DNA of 64,000 bases. Origin: Sphagnum compactum (taxonomy: Eukaryota > Bryophyta > Sphagnopsida > Sphagnales). Location: assembly GCA_965153455.1 (NCBI GenBank), contig OZ234493.1:5208001-5272000 (forward strand), in the 5' to 3' direction. Each line of letters starts with the position of its first letter. Positions within the stretch are counted from its first letter, which is position 1. A program made the position numbers and the translations under genes. Shown here one piece after another: positions 25,960 through 36,574 of this stretch. The notes beneath the pieces were generated by a model, which worked only from the letters and a program-made list of their open reading frames with translations, was not told the DNA's origin and did not search any database.

Positions 25960-27448
25960 TGTCTTCACAGGACAACCATGGCAATCTATAACACCAAGTT
26001 ATTATTTACCCAACACTAGTGCACCTACACCAATTGCAACATCTATTGGTTTTCAAAACCAACCACCAAACACCAATATGAGTTTAGTACCCACTAATTC
26101 AGAAATGGAAGCGATTCCAACTATTCAATAGATTAAAGCAACTTTGTCACATTGACAAAAGACCTTCCAATCAGTCAGTTTCATACCAAATTTGGAACTT
26201 GTTGAACCCTAAGCAAGACTAATGATTAGTCAACAAGAAACAACATACCAACAAGGCACCTAAGCAATTAGATTAATACCTGGTCAAGGTGAAAGATCAC
26301 AAGTTCCACACCATAGACCAGTTTCAAGAGGAAACCAAGGTGTTGGAACTATAATTTGTTCATATTCTCAACAAATGGGACACTTGTTCAATTGCTACCC
26401 ATTTGTTAATAATAGATTAAAGCAATTATTAAGGGAGGGGGTGATGAATGTTCATCAACCTATTATTTCAAACACTACAACAATAGTACCCAATGTCTAT
26501 GTATTAGGAATTCAAGCCATGAATCCTAATATTGGTTATACAAGATTACCTATTAACTATCAAACAACCTGGTCACAACCTGTTACACTAATCGTATTAA
26601 GCAAAAACTAGTATGCTTACCTACTTAATTTGACATACCCAATGTGGTATAATGTCATACCCCCTTTTGTGCCTTTAGATCTTAGTTTGTATATAACATA
26701 CCCAATTAGAACAAAAGGATTTGATACTTCAATATTTATGAATTATACATGTTATGTAGTTAGCTATGTCTATCCAATATTTAAACAACCTATTGTACCA
26801 CCCACACCACATATTGTTGGAAATTAGTTTCATGTAATGGTTCAACTAATAACCAATATGGATAGAAGACCTGTTCAACAACCTGTTACTGCACCAGTAC
26901 CAACCACTGTACATGTTAACATCAATCTACCAATTTATGTACCCAAAGGTTTTGCTTACCAACCATCGGATGGAGGACAACTTGGAGATTCACATGGAAG
27001 AAGTTCACCTAAAGGAGATCCACAAAAAGGACCACCATTTGATCCACATGTTGGATCATATGGATGGTCGGCACCTGACCCACATGTTTATACCACCATG
27101 GTATCAACCACATGTTGTGCAACCTATACCAGAACCAACAATCAAGCTACCATACAGGAAGTTACAAAATCCAACCTATGTCAACGACATTGATTTTGAT
27201 GTTCACATTTAATGTTCAAGAAGGCCATTAAAGCTAATGGTGAAACAATGGAAGCTGACATCATCAACCTATTTGGTTTTACTCTCAGAGATGGTATCTT
27301 TGAATGGAGTGAAAACTTTGTTCAAGACCATCCAAATTGCATTTTTGAAGAGTTGGAACAAGCATTTTGCAAACGATTCAAAACTATGAAGAATGATGAG
27401 GATGTTTGTGAGCCATGGATTATAACTCAACAAATAGTTAAGCTTTAA
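25960..27448 (+). pseudogene. Ty3/gypsy-type gag remnant
   Basis: One frame carries a Pro/Gln/Asn-rich region, then a damaged zinc knuckle (CSYSQQMGHLFNCYPF, with the second Cys reading Ser). A long Pro/Val/Tyr-rich linker follows, with TAG stops at 26609-26611 and 26825-26827. Near 27.09 kb the sense moves to another frame (PPWYQPHVVQPIPEP), then returns at 27212 to a capsid-like block containing KAIKANGETMEADIINLFGF, EWSENFVQDHPNC and FEELEQAFCKRF. The last block matches the retrotransposon gag domain of plant Ty3/gypsy elements. Sense is lost after 27448, where protease and reverse transcriptase would be expected, so the element is 3'-truncated. No LTRs were found. Confidence 0.75.
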
Positions 27449-27924
27449 TTCCTTAAATTTCCTTAGTACTAATGATTTGAATGCTTATAAACCTTCAAGT
27501 AGTGATTATTAATAGTTGAATTAACTTTTGTGATATTTCTAGGCATAGAGTACTCTTTATTTCAGTTGATGTAACGCTTAATTAATTTAGGACCTAGTAA
27601 ACCTTTAAAAGTGCATTGTCCTTTTTTATGTTGTGGAGAAGGGAAAAGGGATGTAAAATTAGATGGGATTTATTGATATATTGGGAATACAAGCCCATAA
27701 TTAACAATAACATTTCACCATGACAATGTTAAATTAGTATGTAGAATGACCTTCAAGCACTAATGATGTACTTGTAAGATTTTAGGATGCAGTCCTATTA
27801 CATATTTATTTACTTCTCACTCTATCAGATTCTTAAATACAATCAAAATCAAGCTTAAATATTAACATTTCCGCCTGAATAGCCTCAGGTGAATTATAAC
27901 TGAATAACTGACTTAAAGGCTAGA
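27449..27924. other. Intergenic gap between gag remnant and GC-rich pseudogene
   Basis: AT-rich, with no recognisable feature. Confidence 0.4.
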
Positions 27925-28338
27925 TCACAGTTGTAAAAAATCTAGGATGTGACGAATGGTGCGAGCGAGGTACTCAGCTCGATGCTCCAGGGGAAGTGGG
28001 TTGATCAGGCCTCGTAGCCAACGATAATGGCCATCACCGGGAACCCACGTTCGACAATGGAGACGGACATCATCATCTTCACACTAGCACTCTTCAAACC
28101 TTTTTGGCGCGGCTTCACAAGCAGGAACAAACTCTAAATAAATTGCTAAAGCATGTGGGTTAGGAGACAATCGACGATCCCATACAGAACGATCGACTCA
28201 AGTGCGCACCACTCTCCTGGGCGGTTCTTCTTCGCGCGGCCGTTGAGAAACATTCAAGTCGAGCGGTGCTTCTTTAAGCTCTTTTTGTTGTACGGGTGCG
28301 ACTGGAGGATTTGAAGGCGTAACGTCATCGTCCGCCAT
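27925..28338 (-). pseudogene. GC-rich unrecognised coding block with two internal stops
   Basis: From an ATG at 28338 one minus-strand frame runs 138 codons to TGA 27927-27925, broken only by TGA at 28200-28198 and TAG at 28086-28084. The N-terminal 46 residues start MADDDVTPSNPPVAPVQQKE and contain APLDLNVSQRPREEEPPRR. The middle 37 contain VDRSVWDRRLSPNPHALAIY. The last 52 contain LHCRTWVPGDGHYRWLRGLI and EYLARTIRHILDFLQL. All three parts are far more protein-like and GC-rich than the AT-rich surroundings. Either a real gene has gained two nonsense changes, or an intron of about 120 bases (GTGCGC near 28206 to CTAG at 28084) removes both stops in frame. I do not recognise the family. Confidence 0.5.
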
Positions 28339-28418
28339 GACTAGTTGCACCTGCATCAACAAAAACCAAAAAGGTAGTACAAACAAGGTGGTACTTGCGT
28401 TCAAAAGGGGTCGAAGCC

Positions 28419-28424
28419 TTTATA
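28419..28424 (-). promoter_or_regulatory. Possible TATA box for the 27.9-28.3 kb block
   Basis: The minus strand reads AAATATAAAGG here, about 80 bases upstream of the ATG at 28338. That places a start of transcription near 28390, so the in-frame upstream ATG at 28404 would not be transcribed. Supported by motif and spacing only. Confidence 0.35.
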
Positions 28425-28429
28425 TTTAA

Positions 28430-30070
28430 CAAATTAGGGTAGGCGTAAGGTGTGGGAGTGACGGCGGAACCTCATGAAAACTCGAACACCCTAGATCTAA
28501 GGGATTCATCAAACCCTAAATTCAACGGTGGATCTAGAAATATGTGAGAGTTTTTTTTGTGATGCAAATTGTAATTCCAATTTACTATGTACTACATAGT
28601 TAATTAGTGCATAGTAAAGTAAATAGGTAGGGGATATCAAAGGAGTAAATGTTACACGGAAATGTTACTTCAACCATTGAATTAGTCAAGTAAGAACTCA
28701 AGGACTCTTCCTTGTTACTTCCGATAAATTATGCTAGTAGTTAGTTACTTGAAGTAATTAGGATGAAGAAGTACGATGTGACGGTCAACGGACGGAAAAG
28801 ATAAGGATCAAGCTCAAGAGACCTCATCAAGATATCCAAGATAAGGGGGAGGTTGGATCCTCCAATCCCATTAGTCATGGGGATTGTCATCCTCTTTGAT
28901 TGGAGGATGAAATATCTCTTGTGTTTCATTGGGCCCAAGGATTCTCATCTTAATTTCAATTGGATGGCAATTCATTCTCAAATTCTCATTGGCCCTTGAA
29001 GGACGAGGAGGCCATTGATTGGTGCAAAGGGATTTCGAAGCTTTCATTGGACAAGGGGAACAAGCTTAAGGAAGGTCAAGGAGGCTCACCAAGGGAGAGG
29101 TTTTGTGGGTGTATGTGAAAAAAAAAGGAAAAAAAAAAGGAAGGAGAATGAGTGTGAGGAAGGATTTAGTTCTTATGTGTGGAGAGGTGCTCATGGGAAG
29201 TGTGTGTGTAAGGATTAAGCATGAAAGGAACTTGTGTAGCAAGTGCTTGTGGCAAAGCCTCTAGACTTTTGGTTTAATTAGTTGTTTCTCTCAAATTCAC
29301 CGTTGGATTTGTGTCAAATTTGAATCAGTTTTAGCTTAAAAGGTGTAAAAAGCCCTCCCAAAAATTCAGCTTGATCGGGCTTTCTGTAAGGGAGTTACGT
29401 TAGTTGGAAGTAGAGGGGGTTGAATTATCTGTTTTTTCTTCAAACTAGGCAAGTGGCTCCTAGCTCCGAGGCTAAACTCTTGATCAAAAACATAAAATAA
29501 AAACTTATGAGATTTGTTTAAACATGGCTCCTTTTATATTAGCTTCCAATTCCAATGCATGTTAGATTAGGATGTTGTATGTAGTTGTTATGACGAACGG
29601 AATGGAAGGTTTCAAACCATCGAACATGACATTGAAATGAACATCAACATACGGCTCCTCAATATTCCATCATGGTGAGTTACAATTCCCTCACGATGTT
29701 TTGTAGCTTCAATTTGGACACAACGCATTAGATTTTTGGTGGATTTCATTATTTACCTCGAACCACCTTACTTGTTAGATTACACTACATAGTAGTTCCA
29801 CTTCCAACCGGGTTTTTACTGTGAGTGCATATCTTAGTGGTGAAGGCGTGCAATAATTCCTCAAAATGTTTATATGCAATTATGAAATATACAACAACAA
29901 ACTACCAAACATGTTAAGGTTTATTATGAACACTTATTGAAATTAGCTAATTATTTATAGGTTGAAACAATAGATGTTTTTCTCGCCACTATTTTTAGAA
30001 TAGGTTTACTACCTTATCTAATATTAACAACAATAAGAATGAAGAGAGAAACTTTAATTGAACACAAAAA
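28430..30070. other. Intergenic DNA
   Basis: No gene is seen. A purine-rich patch (A/G runs) occurs at 29118-29160. Otherwise no element boundary or exon could be supported. Confidence 0.45.
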
Positions 30071-30071
30071 A

Positions 30072-30177
30072 TGTTAGAAATACTATTCGTTTCTAATTCC
30101 CAATGTTGATGAATGTGGTAAACATTCATCAAAAGGATGAATAGTATTCACATCCTTATAATAGTTAGGTTAGGTTG
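30072..30177 (+). mobile_element. Copia LTR fragment (5' terminal part)
   Basis: Starting at TGTTAGAAATACTATTCG, about 105 bases match the first part of the LTR of the Copia element at 52-57.6 kb, read in element orientation, including the GATGAATGTGGTAAACATTC region and the CACATCCTTATA(A/G)TAGTTAGG region. The orientation is opposite to that element. The match stops near 30177, so this is a truncated LTR or the end of a related subfamily. Confidence 0.85.
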
Positions 30178-30185
30178 AATAGTGA

Positions 30186-30303
30186 AAAAAACAAAACAAA
30201 GAAAACAACGACAAGCACCAACTCGTCATCATCTTCTCTCAGTGCACAAAAACAAAACAAACAAAACAACGACAAGCGCTGAGGCTCATCATCGTTTTCT
30301 GCA
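30186..30303. repeat. Two-copy tandem duplication, ~59-bp unit
   Basis: The segment AACAACGACAAGC preceded by an AAAACAAA run and followed by TCATCATC and a T/C-rich end occurs twice, beginning near 30190 and 30249. The copies differ by several substitutions. It directly follows the LTR fragment and may be an internal repeat of that LTR subfamily. Confidence 0.6.
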
Positions 30304-30798
30304 ATTAATGAAAAAAAAGGAGACCTAGGAGAAAAATGTACTTGCATTCTAGCAAAGATGATCGGTCTTGTCCTCTAGCAACAATCGCTCCACCAAACAC
30401 GATCACTCCACCAAGCTCTGTCTAAGCATTGATGAACTTTGTGAGCAGTCAAAGCAAAGATCTCATAAACCTAAACCCAAATTGAAAATGTAGAGAAACC
30501 ACAAGTGCAAAACAATTTGTAGAATACAAACTTTGTTTTGGTGTCTTCTTGAAAATATTGCACCTCGTGTTGCTCACACCTTGAAGTTGTGGCAATTCCT
30601 AGTTCTTCTCTAAACATCAGCGATGACAACGGATGATTACACAGTTGTAGCATTGACAATGACAACAAAAAGAAAGAGAGCTTTGAAAATAAAATCCGTA
30701 ACATAAGTAGAGGAGCAGGGTAGGTGGGAATATTTTTTTTGAGCAGGGTAGTTGAGTGAGCAGGTGAGGTCCTCAGGTGAAAAAAAAAATCTCTTGAA

Positions 30799-30921
30799 GG
30801 GGCCCAAAAAAAAAAGTGTGACTCAACCTTCGTGACTGCACCGGGTTTAGTAATTGGATGAGCATTAGTTCATCCGAAACGGAACTGGTGCAGTCATGGG
30901 GGCTGGGTCACTCAGGCCCTT
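30799..30921. mobile_element. Short inverted-repeat (MITE-like) element
   Basis: The arm at 30818-30842 (GTGACTCAACC...GACTGCACC) pairs with GGTGCAGTCA...GGGTCAC at 30887-30911 at about 20 of 25 positions. A smaller inner pair is GGATGA/TCATCC. Outside the arms, GGGGCC (30799) and GGCCCTT (30915) may extend the inverted repeat across an A-run. No target duplication was clear. Confidence 0.5.
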
Positions 30922-31344
30922 TACTGGCACACAAAACTAAAAATTGTAAGTGCAATTTTTTATCACAGATTTTTTTTTAACATAGGTTTTTATTACATGT
31001 TTTAATATAGCTAAATGCATAGTCACATTCCAACTCTGCTTGACTTATAAGTCAAACATTGACTAACAACGTAGAGATCTGAGAATTGGAAATCAACTTG
31101 TGAAAGTGACACCTATCATCTCATTTTAAAGTTACTTACAAATCATCCATTTGTTGTTTTTATTCAAGTGTTCCTGACACAGATTAATAATAGATTTCCA
31201 AAACAATTGGATTGATCCAATGGAAAACCTTTATTCATTCAATAAATTACATCACCAAATTTCAATTGATTTCCATTGGCTTGTTGTCATCACAATACAT
31301 CATGTGCAATTGTGACAACAACAAGCTAGGTAATGAAAAATGGG

Positions 31345-31521
31345 TCATATGATCATAGGATTGGCACCTAATGGTATGACCTTGTAAGCATCCATTGTGA
31401 GGCAGATATGTGGAACACAAAACATTAAGCATTTGAAGACTGTCCCAAGTCCAAGAAGCGCAACCACCAATTCATTGTTCCCAAACCTCAGAACAACATT
31501 ACCCAGGCTGTGCACTGTCAT
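31345..31521 (-). CDS. Possible small ORF or exon, 58 codons
   Basis: A minus-strand frame starts MTVHSLGNVVLRFGNNELVV, continues ALLGLGTVFKCLMF and ends PLGANPMII before TGA 31347-31345. The middle could be a membrane segment. A splice-acceptor-like CAG lies about 20 bases before the ATG. The T-rich minus-strand DNA from 31.9 to 32.4 kb looks like a plant intron in the same sense. Together with the CpG-richer block at 32.4-32.63 kb this could be a small spliced gene, but I recognise no family. Confidence 0.2.
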   Translation of the reverse strand: MTVHSLGNVVLRFGNNELVVALLGLGTVFKCLMFCVPHICLTMDAYKVIPLGANPMII

Positions 31522-32399
31522 TCCTCAACCTACAAAGCTGACATAATTTGATCACCCTGGAGAGCCACCTAACATAGTGGCAAAGTGCCTCTCAGCATTT
31601 GTTTAATGTGATGAATTTTCGCCATTTTGAAAAAATTACTAATGACCCAGCAACCTCATCAAAGTTTTTATTATGGAAAAAGGACCTAAATTTGAGAGAT
31701 TTTGAAAACAAAAATTAAGAATAGTCAGATTTTTACATTATGCTTTGGTAGGTAGCCACAAAATAGAAGGCACCTATGAGCCTAGGAGGAACATTATGCC
31801 TTGTAATGTAAGTGCAAATATGAAAGAAAATAAGTTTAGGTTTTAATTTGTCTTACAAAGATCTGAAGCTCCTTCCAACCCCTTTTAGCAATTCACATAC
31901 AAACAATCAAAATCCAAACCCCAAAAATACAATCCAAGTGGAAGTAAAGTTCTGAAACTATTGAGAGTGATGTCTCCTCCCAATGGAAAACACAAGAAGA
32001 ATACAAGACCAAAAATAAAAATAAAAATCCAAATGACCAAAAAGTTAAAAAATCAATGAAATGATTTCCTTCCTTGATTAAAGAACATTAGACGACAGAA
32101 ATCCAAGTTCAAAACACAATATTATAAACATATAAACTCAAGAAATAATCAAAGTGATGTCTCTTAAATGATAATGACAGAGCAAAAATCAAAACCCAAG
32201 AAACCCAGTGGCCAAAAATTGCAAAAACCAATACAAGTCATTTCTTCCCCAATAGAAAGAAAAAGAAATGTGAATCCAAACCCCAAAAGAGAAGCAAATA
32301 GCCAAACCACCAAAAATAATATCTAACCAAGTCAATGGAAAAAAGAATGAAAATAGAAACCAACCCGCTTCCCTTCCCAAAAACAAAAACCAAGTGACC

Positions 32400-32640
32400 C
32401 AAAAGCTAAAAGTTCGATCAAAGTGATTGATGTCTTTCCAATTACATATAGTAAAGGAACAATGGTACCGACAATGAAGCCGCCCCTGAAGCCGGACGGA
32501 CAGTCTACTTCGTGACCATGTGTGGACCACGACACTCGGCTGCCTCTGACCTGGAACTCGAGTGCGTGTGAATATCGCGGCCGTGGAATTTCGGCTGTGG
32601 ACGGATTGGATCGAGTTTTGGCAGGCAAATGGGAAGCCTT
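32400..32640 (-). other. Possible first exon/leader of a minus-strand gene
   Basis: A CpG-containing island in AT-rich DNA is open on the minus strand from an ATG at 32628 (MPAKTRSNPSTAEIPRPRYS, later GFRGGFIVGTIVPLLY). A possible donor, TAT|GTAATT, lies near 32440, followed by about 500 bases of T-rich, intron-like sequence. It could be a 5' leader or a coding exon. It lies about 1.1 kb from the upstream end of the Lunapark gene region and points away from it. Confidence 0.25.
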
Positions 32641-33016
32641 TGGATGGATATAGACTATAGACAGCCCTACTTTTTTTTTGTTGGAAATTTTAATGAAGGG
32701 AGTGGGGGGGAAAAAAAAACTATGGACCTGTGGGTACTTATTAGGAGTTTTTTTAATTAAAAAAATTGGGGGTGGGGAAGGGGGTGTATAACTTGGGGTT
32801 ATTGATTTTATTTCTCATAGTTGCAATAACCCGTGGTACCTATTCATTGAATTGAGGGGTGGGCCGGGGTCCTTTTGGGTGATTTTTTGGGGGTGTTTTT
32901 TTTTGTCCGGAGTCAGGCACCGCACAAGGCACTTAGGTGTAAGATCCCTCCCACTCTTAAGGCCTAGGCATAAGAATCCCTCCTCTTTTCCAAGTGGGAG
33001 AATATTCAGGGGGGGA

Positions 33017-33137
33017 TCGACGGGTTAAAGACCCGGACTTGGAAATGCGAAGGACCGGGCGAGGGGGTCTCGACGGGTTAAAGACCCGGAGTGGGAAATG
33101 CGAAGGACCAGGCGAGGGGGGTTCGACGGGGTTGAAC
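33017..33137. repeat. 53-bp tandem repeat, 2.3 copies
   Basis: TCGACGGGTTAAAGACCCGG begins at 33017 and again at 33070, and TCGACGGGGTTGAAC begins a partial third copy at 33123, a constant spacing of 53. The unit is GC-rich and includes AAATGCGAAGGACC. It contains the palindrome GGGTTAAAGACCC. It probably belongs to an LTR or another GC-rich repeat and is not part of the neighbouring gene. Confidence 0.9.
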
Positions 33138-33479
33138 CAAACATTGTTGAAATAACACACCTGTGCCTTAGGCATGGGGCACACACTATTAGATTAAACA
33201 TGGTCACAGTACCTGTTGTTGCTCCTATTAATTAGCTAGTTGAGGGGTGCAACCAAAGTTTTTGTTTTTATTGCAAGGAGTCACTTTGATTAGCCTTTCA
33301 CAATTTTCTTTTGGAAACAATTCGAAGTATAGAGGTGCTTCCCTTTGGAACAGCTTTCTAAACTATGAAAGTTGAAGGTTGGGCAAAAACTATCGGATAA
33401 AAGTGTGGTTCTATTGGGAAGATCTTGGGGATCACATGGAGTACCTGCTGGGAACATCCTAGTGTTCCATTGGGAAACT

Positions 33480-34301
33480 ATGAGAACAGACTAGGAACAC
33501 AGTGGGAACACCAATATCCGAAATAATTACAACCCACGACCCCTCCCTTGCAAAAGACGCTCGGAGTGCTGACATGCCCAAAATGAAGGCCCAAGCACGG
33601 GCTCTGATCGCGCGTCGCATGGGTCACTTTGGAAATGCCCCCTCTTGGGGCCTTCACTTACACATGTAAGGTAAAATATCCCTGGGTGCCCCTACCAGGA
33701 CCTCCAGGGGGGCCCTAGTCACGGACCTAGGGGTAAATCATTGACAAGCGTGTGCTGCTATGGAACCTATCGAGCGTTTCTGCGGTAATAGGGTTCAGGG
33801 TTTCTCGTCTGCAGCTGCTGCGCTCTCGCTCTCTCTCTCTCTCTACCTCTCTCTCTCGGGGTGCCCCTACGAGCTTAGATCCAATTCCGATCCAATTCCT
33901 AGTGTTTTGTTTTGGTCAAACATAGTGCCTGTTGTAGTAGTGACAAAATTCTGGGATCACTCTACTGCTGCATTCCTTCCTTTCTTGTCTACTGTCTGTG
34001 AAAAAATGCACTAGATCTGGCGTTTGTCAATTCGATCTCTCTCTACACATGTTTGTTCACTGTGTTGAGGGTTGCTTTGTCGTCCTTTTTTAATGTGAGT
34101 ATGATTTCTGGTCGTTGCGCCATTTGCTGACTAATTTGTTAGGTCAGTGGTTTTCTGTTTATGGTTTGGCGAAGTGAAAATGGGGTTGGCGTGTTGAGAA
34201 ACGGAGGAGGAGGAGGAGGAGGAAGAAGAAGAAGAGGAGGCACACAGAGGAGCGCCGCAGCCAAAAGGGAAGTCGAAGAAGGTGGGAGGTTTTAGAGCGC
34301 A
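33480..34301 (+). promoter_or_regulatory. Promoter and 5' leader region of the Lunapark gene
   Basis: From about 33.49 kb the DNA is GC- and CpG-richer. A CT tract at 33822-33858 is the pyrimidine patch often seen at plant transcription starts. A purine run (GAGGAG...GAAGAAG) lies at 34205-34240 just before the coding start. An upstream frame of 84 codons (ATG 33760 to 34014) would lie in the leader if transcription starts before 33760, and its poly-Ser/Leu content comes from the CT tract. An in-frame TAG at 34293-34295 fixes the 5' limit of the Lunapark frame. Confidence 0.55.
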
Positions 34302-36574
34302 ATGGGACTGATAGTTAGCATCTTCTCCAGAAGTCGGAATAACGACTTTGAGAAGAAACTGGAACATTTGTCGAAAGAGGAAGTAATGGTGCACACTCGA
34401 CTAAAGCGGCGCACTCAGAACTGGAGGAAGCTTGCGAGAGCTTTGATCGTCTACTCTGTCATCGGCGAGGTTGGTTCACTTTCCTGTTTCTGCAGGTATC
34501 TCGAAAGTTTCCCTATCGTGAATCTCTCTTCAAATAAAAATGGTGTTGGAAATCGATCGCAAAACACAAGGAGTCTGATGAAATTAGGTTTCGGGGTGGC
34601 AGGCGTTGCTTCTGGGGCTAGCGATCCTCTCTACACGATCGGTGCAGTTGCCATGGCAGGTGCGCGCTATACGGGTGCTTCCTGTTTTTGCATTGCCGGC
34701 GGTTGTCACGCTGCTGTATTCCGGGTGTGCAAGTTACAATCGAATGAGTGAGCCTTGTTTCTTCAGGACCTTTTTTTGTCTGGAGGTCGTACATTTCTTT
34801 CAGTGCACCCAATTTTTCTTGTGAACCTCAGCCTTCCTCCTTCTGCTATTTCTCCTTTGCTAAACTAAGGTGGATATCTGAAAGGCTGGTTTATTGGCAG
34901 GGGATCGCAAGGATCATCAACGTCTGGAAAGATTGAAAGCTGAACGGCAAGAGAAAATCAATGAATTGAAAGAGAAGACTAACTATTACATCACACAGCA
35001 GCTCATTCAGGTGAGAACACAGGGCCATGGTTTATTTTCTGCTGTGCTAATGGTTAAGATTTCTCTGCAATGGCCCTTTCATGCAACTGGTTTGAATTCA
35101 GTTGAATTTTGTTTCTTTCTCTGTCAGACATAAGTGCTCATACTTTGTCTGTTTGCTTTAGCTGTTCTTACCCCCGGCATGATGTGAGAAACTCAGGTAA
35201 ATTTGTAAAGAGAATAGGGAGACTCTGATATTCTGAGTTTGGTGGGCAGCGTTATGATCCTGATCCAGAGGCAAAAGCTGCAGCAGCAAGTATCCTAGCA
35301 TCTAAGTTGGGAGCAGAGTCCGGTCTTAAATTGGCACTGGCTGCAGGCCTTACCAATAAAGAGGAGCTGACTGGAACTAGCAGTGGAAGTGATGTGATCC
35401 CAGGCTCTGGTAAAAGCTGGGTCGCTGATAAGGGAAAGTCAATGGGGATGAGAAACCGCAAGCCACAAGGGCATCAAGGTAGTGCTGGGAAATTGACATC
35501 ACCTGATATACAGAGAGTGGAGGGGCCACCACAAAACAGACAAGGTACCCAGGAGATTTGGGAGGATGAGCAAGGTATGGAGTTGGCACCGCGTCAGAGC
35601 AAGCCAGGTAATGGAGGCTGGATTGCACAGCTTGCAGCTATGCTTGTTGGTGAAGACCCCTCCCAGTGCTATGCTCTTATCTGCCAGAGGTGTCACATGC
35701 ATAATGGTAAGAAAGCAGGAGTTTTAAGGCACTGTGCCAACATGTTTTCAATATCTCCTCATGTAATGTGTGTTGCGGCTCTCACTTTTTGAAATTGCTT
35801 AATTTATGTTAGCACCTGGCACTGTGTGGCTTTGCAGAAGCCACACAGTTGCCTGATGATATGCCTGCTTAATCTTGACAAGTACCACTTGATCCAATTG
35901 TATATGGTTATAAGTTTGTGATTGGGGTCATTTCCATCTCAATTTTTTTGAGTTCTCAGTTGTCTCTGAAGAGTGTCATTGGTACCATTTCATTCAGCTT
36001 GGACAACATGAGGGACATATCATGTAAGATTGTACCAGAATCGGTCTAGTATCATACTCAGATTGTCCCACAGCCTTTCTGTGTCTTCTGTACTCAATAG
36101 TTCATTCCCCCAAGAGCATGGACACCAACGTTTATATATTTGCATAGCAGTTGAAAGGCTGCTCATGTTGGTGGAAGTGTAGTAAACAATGACAATGGCT
36201 CCAAATGCTGACTTTTAACATGGTGGGCTGCTATCTTGTGTGATTTATGAGCAGGGCTGGCAAGGAAAGAAGATTTTCAATACATAACCTACTACTGTCC
36301 ACACTGCAGTACTCTCAATGGCTCTCAGCAGGTAGGAGATAATGGGGTTGAAACCAACAGAGGCCTTGATGGGTTGTCAACTAGACCACTACAGTCAACA
36401 GGAATGTCTCCAGTGGGAGCCAACCCTAGTACCCATAAGGGGGAAGATCCAACAACACATAGTCCAGCTGATAGCATTTATGCCTCTGGTGTAGAATTGG
36501 GCAGTGCTGAAGATACCATAGTTGAAGATGACACTTCACAACCTACCTCCAAAGAAGCTGAAGGAAATAGTTAG
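34302..36574 (+). CDS. LNP: Lunapark-family ER junction protein
   Basis: Five exons (34302-34469, 34603-34747, 34901-35010, 35250-35706, 36255-36574) join in frame through GT-AG introns to give 399 residues and a TAG stop. Residues 1-45 are a charged, coiled-coil-like cytosolic start (FEKKLEHLSKEEVMVHTRLK). Two hydrophobic segments follow at about 48-68 and 77-98, split by a short basic loop. The next block, ERLKAERQEKINELKEKTNY followed by YDPDPEAKAAAASILASKLG, is diagnostic of plant Lunaparks. The zinc finger has ICQRC near 293 and YYCPHC near 311, with HNGLARKEDF between. A Ser/Thr/Glu-rich tail ends the protein. Lunaparks sit at three-way junctions of the tubular ER and stabilise or remodel them; in plants they are linked to RHD3-type fusion GTPases. 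Start ATG has G at -3 and +4. Nothing is broken. Intron 1 falls inside the first membrane segment. Confidence 0.95.

Noticed and set aside
34131-34394. Minus-strand frame with a poly-Ser run opposite the Lunapark start
   Set aside because: The run is the antisense of the GAG/GAA purine tract in the leader.
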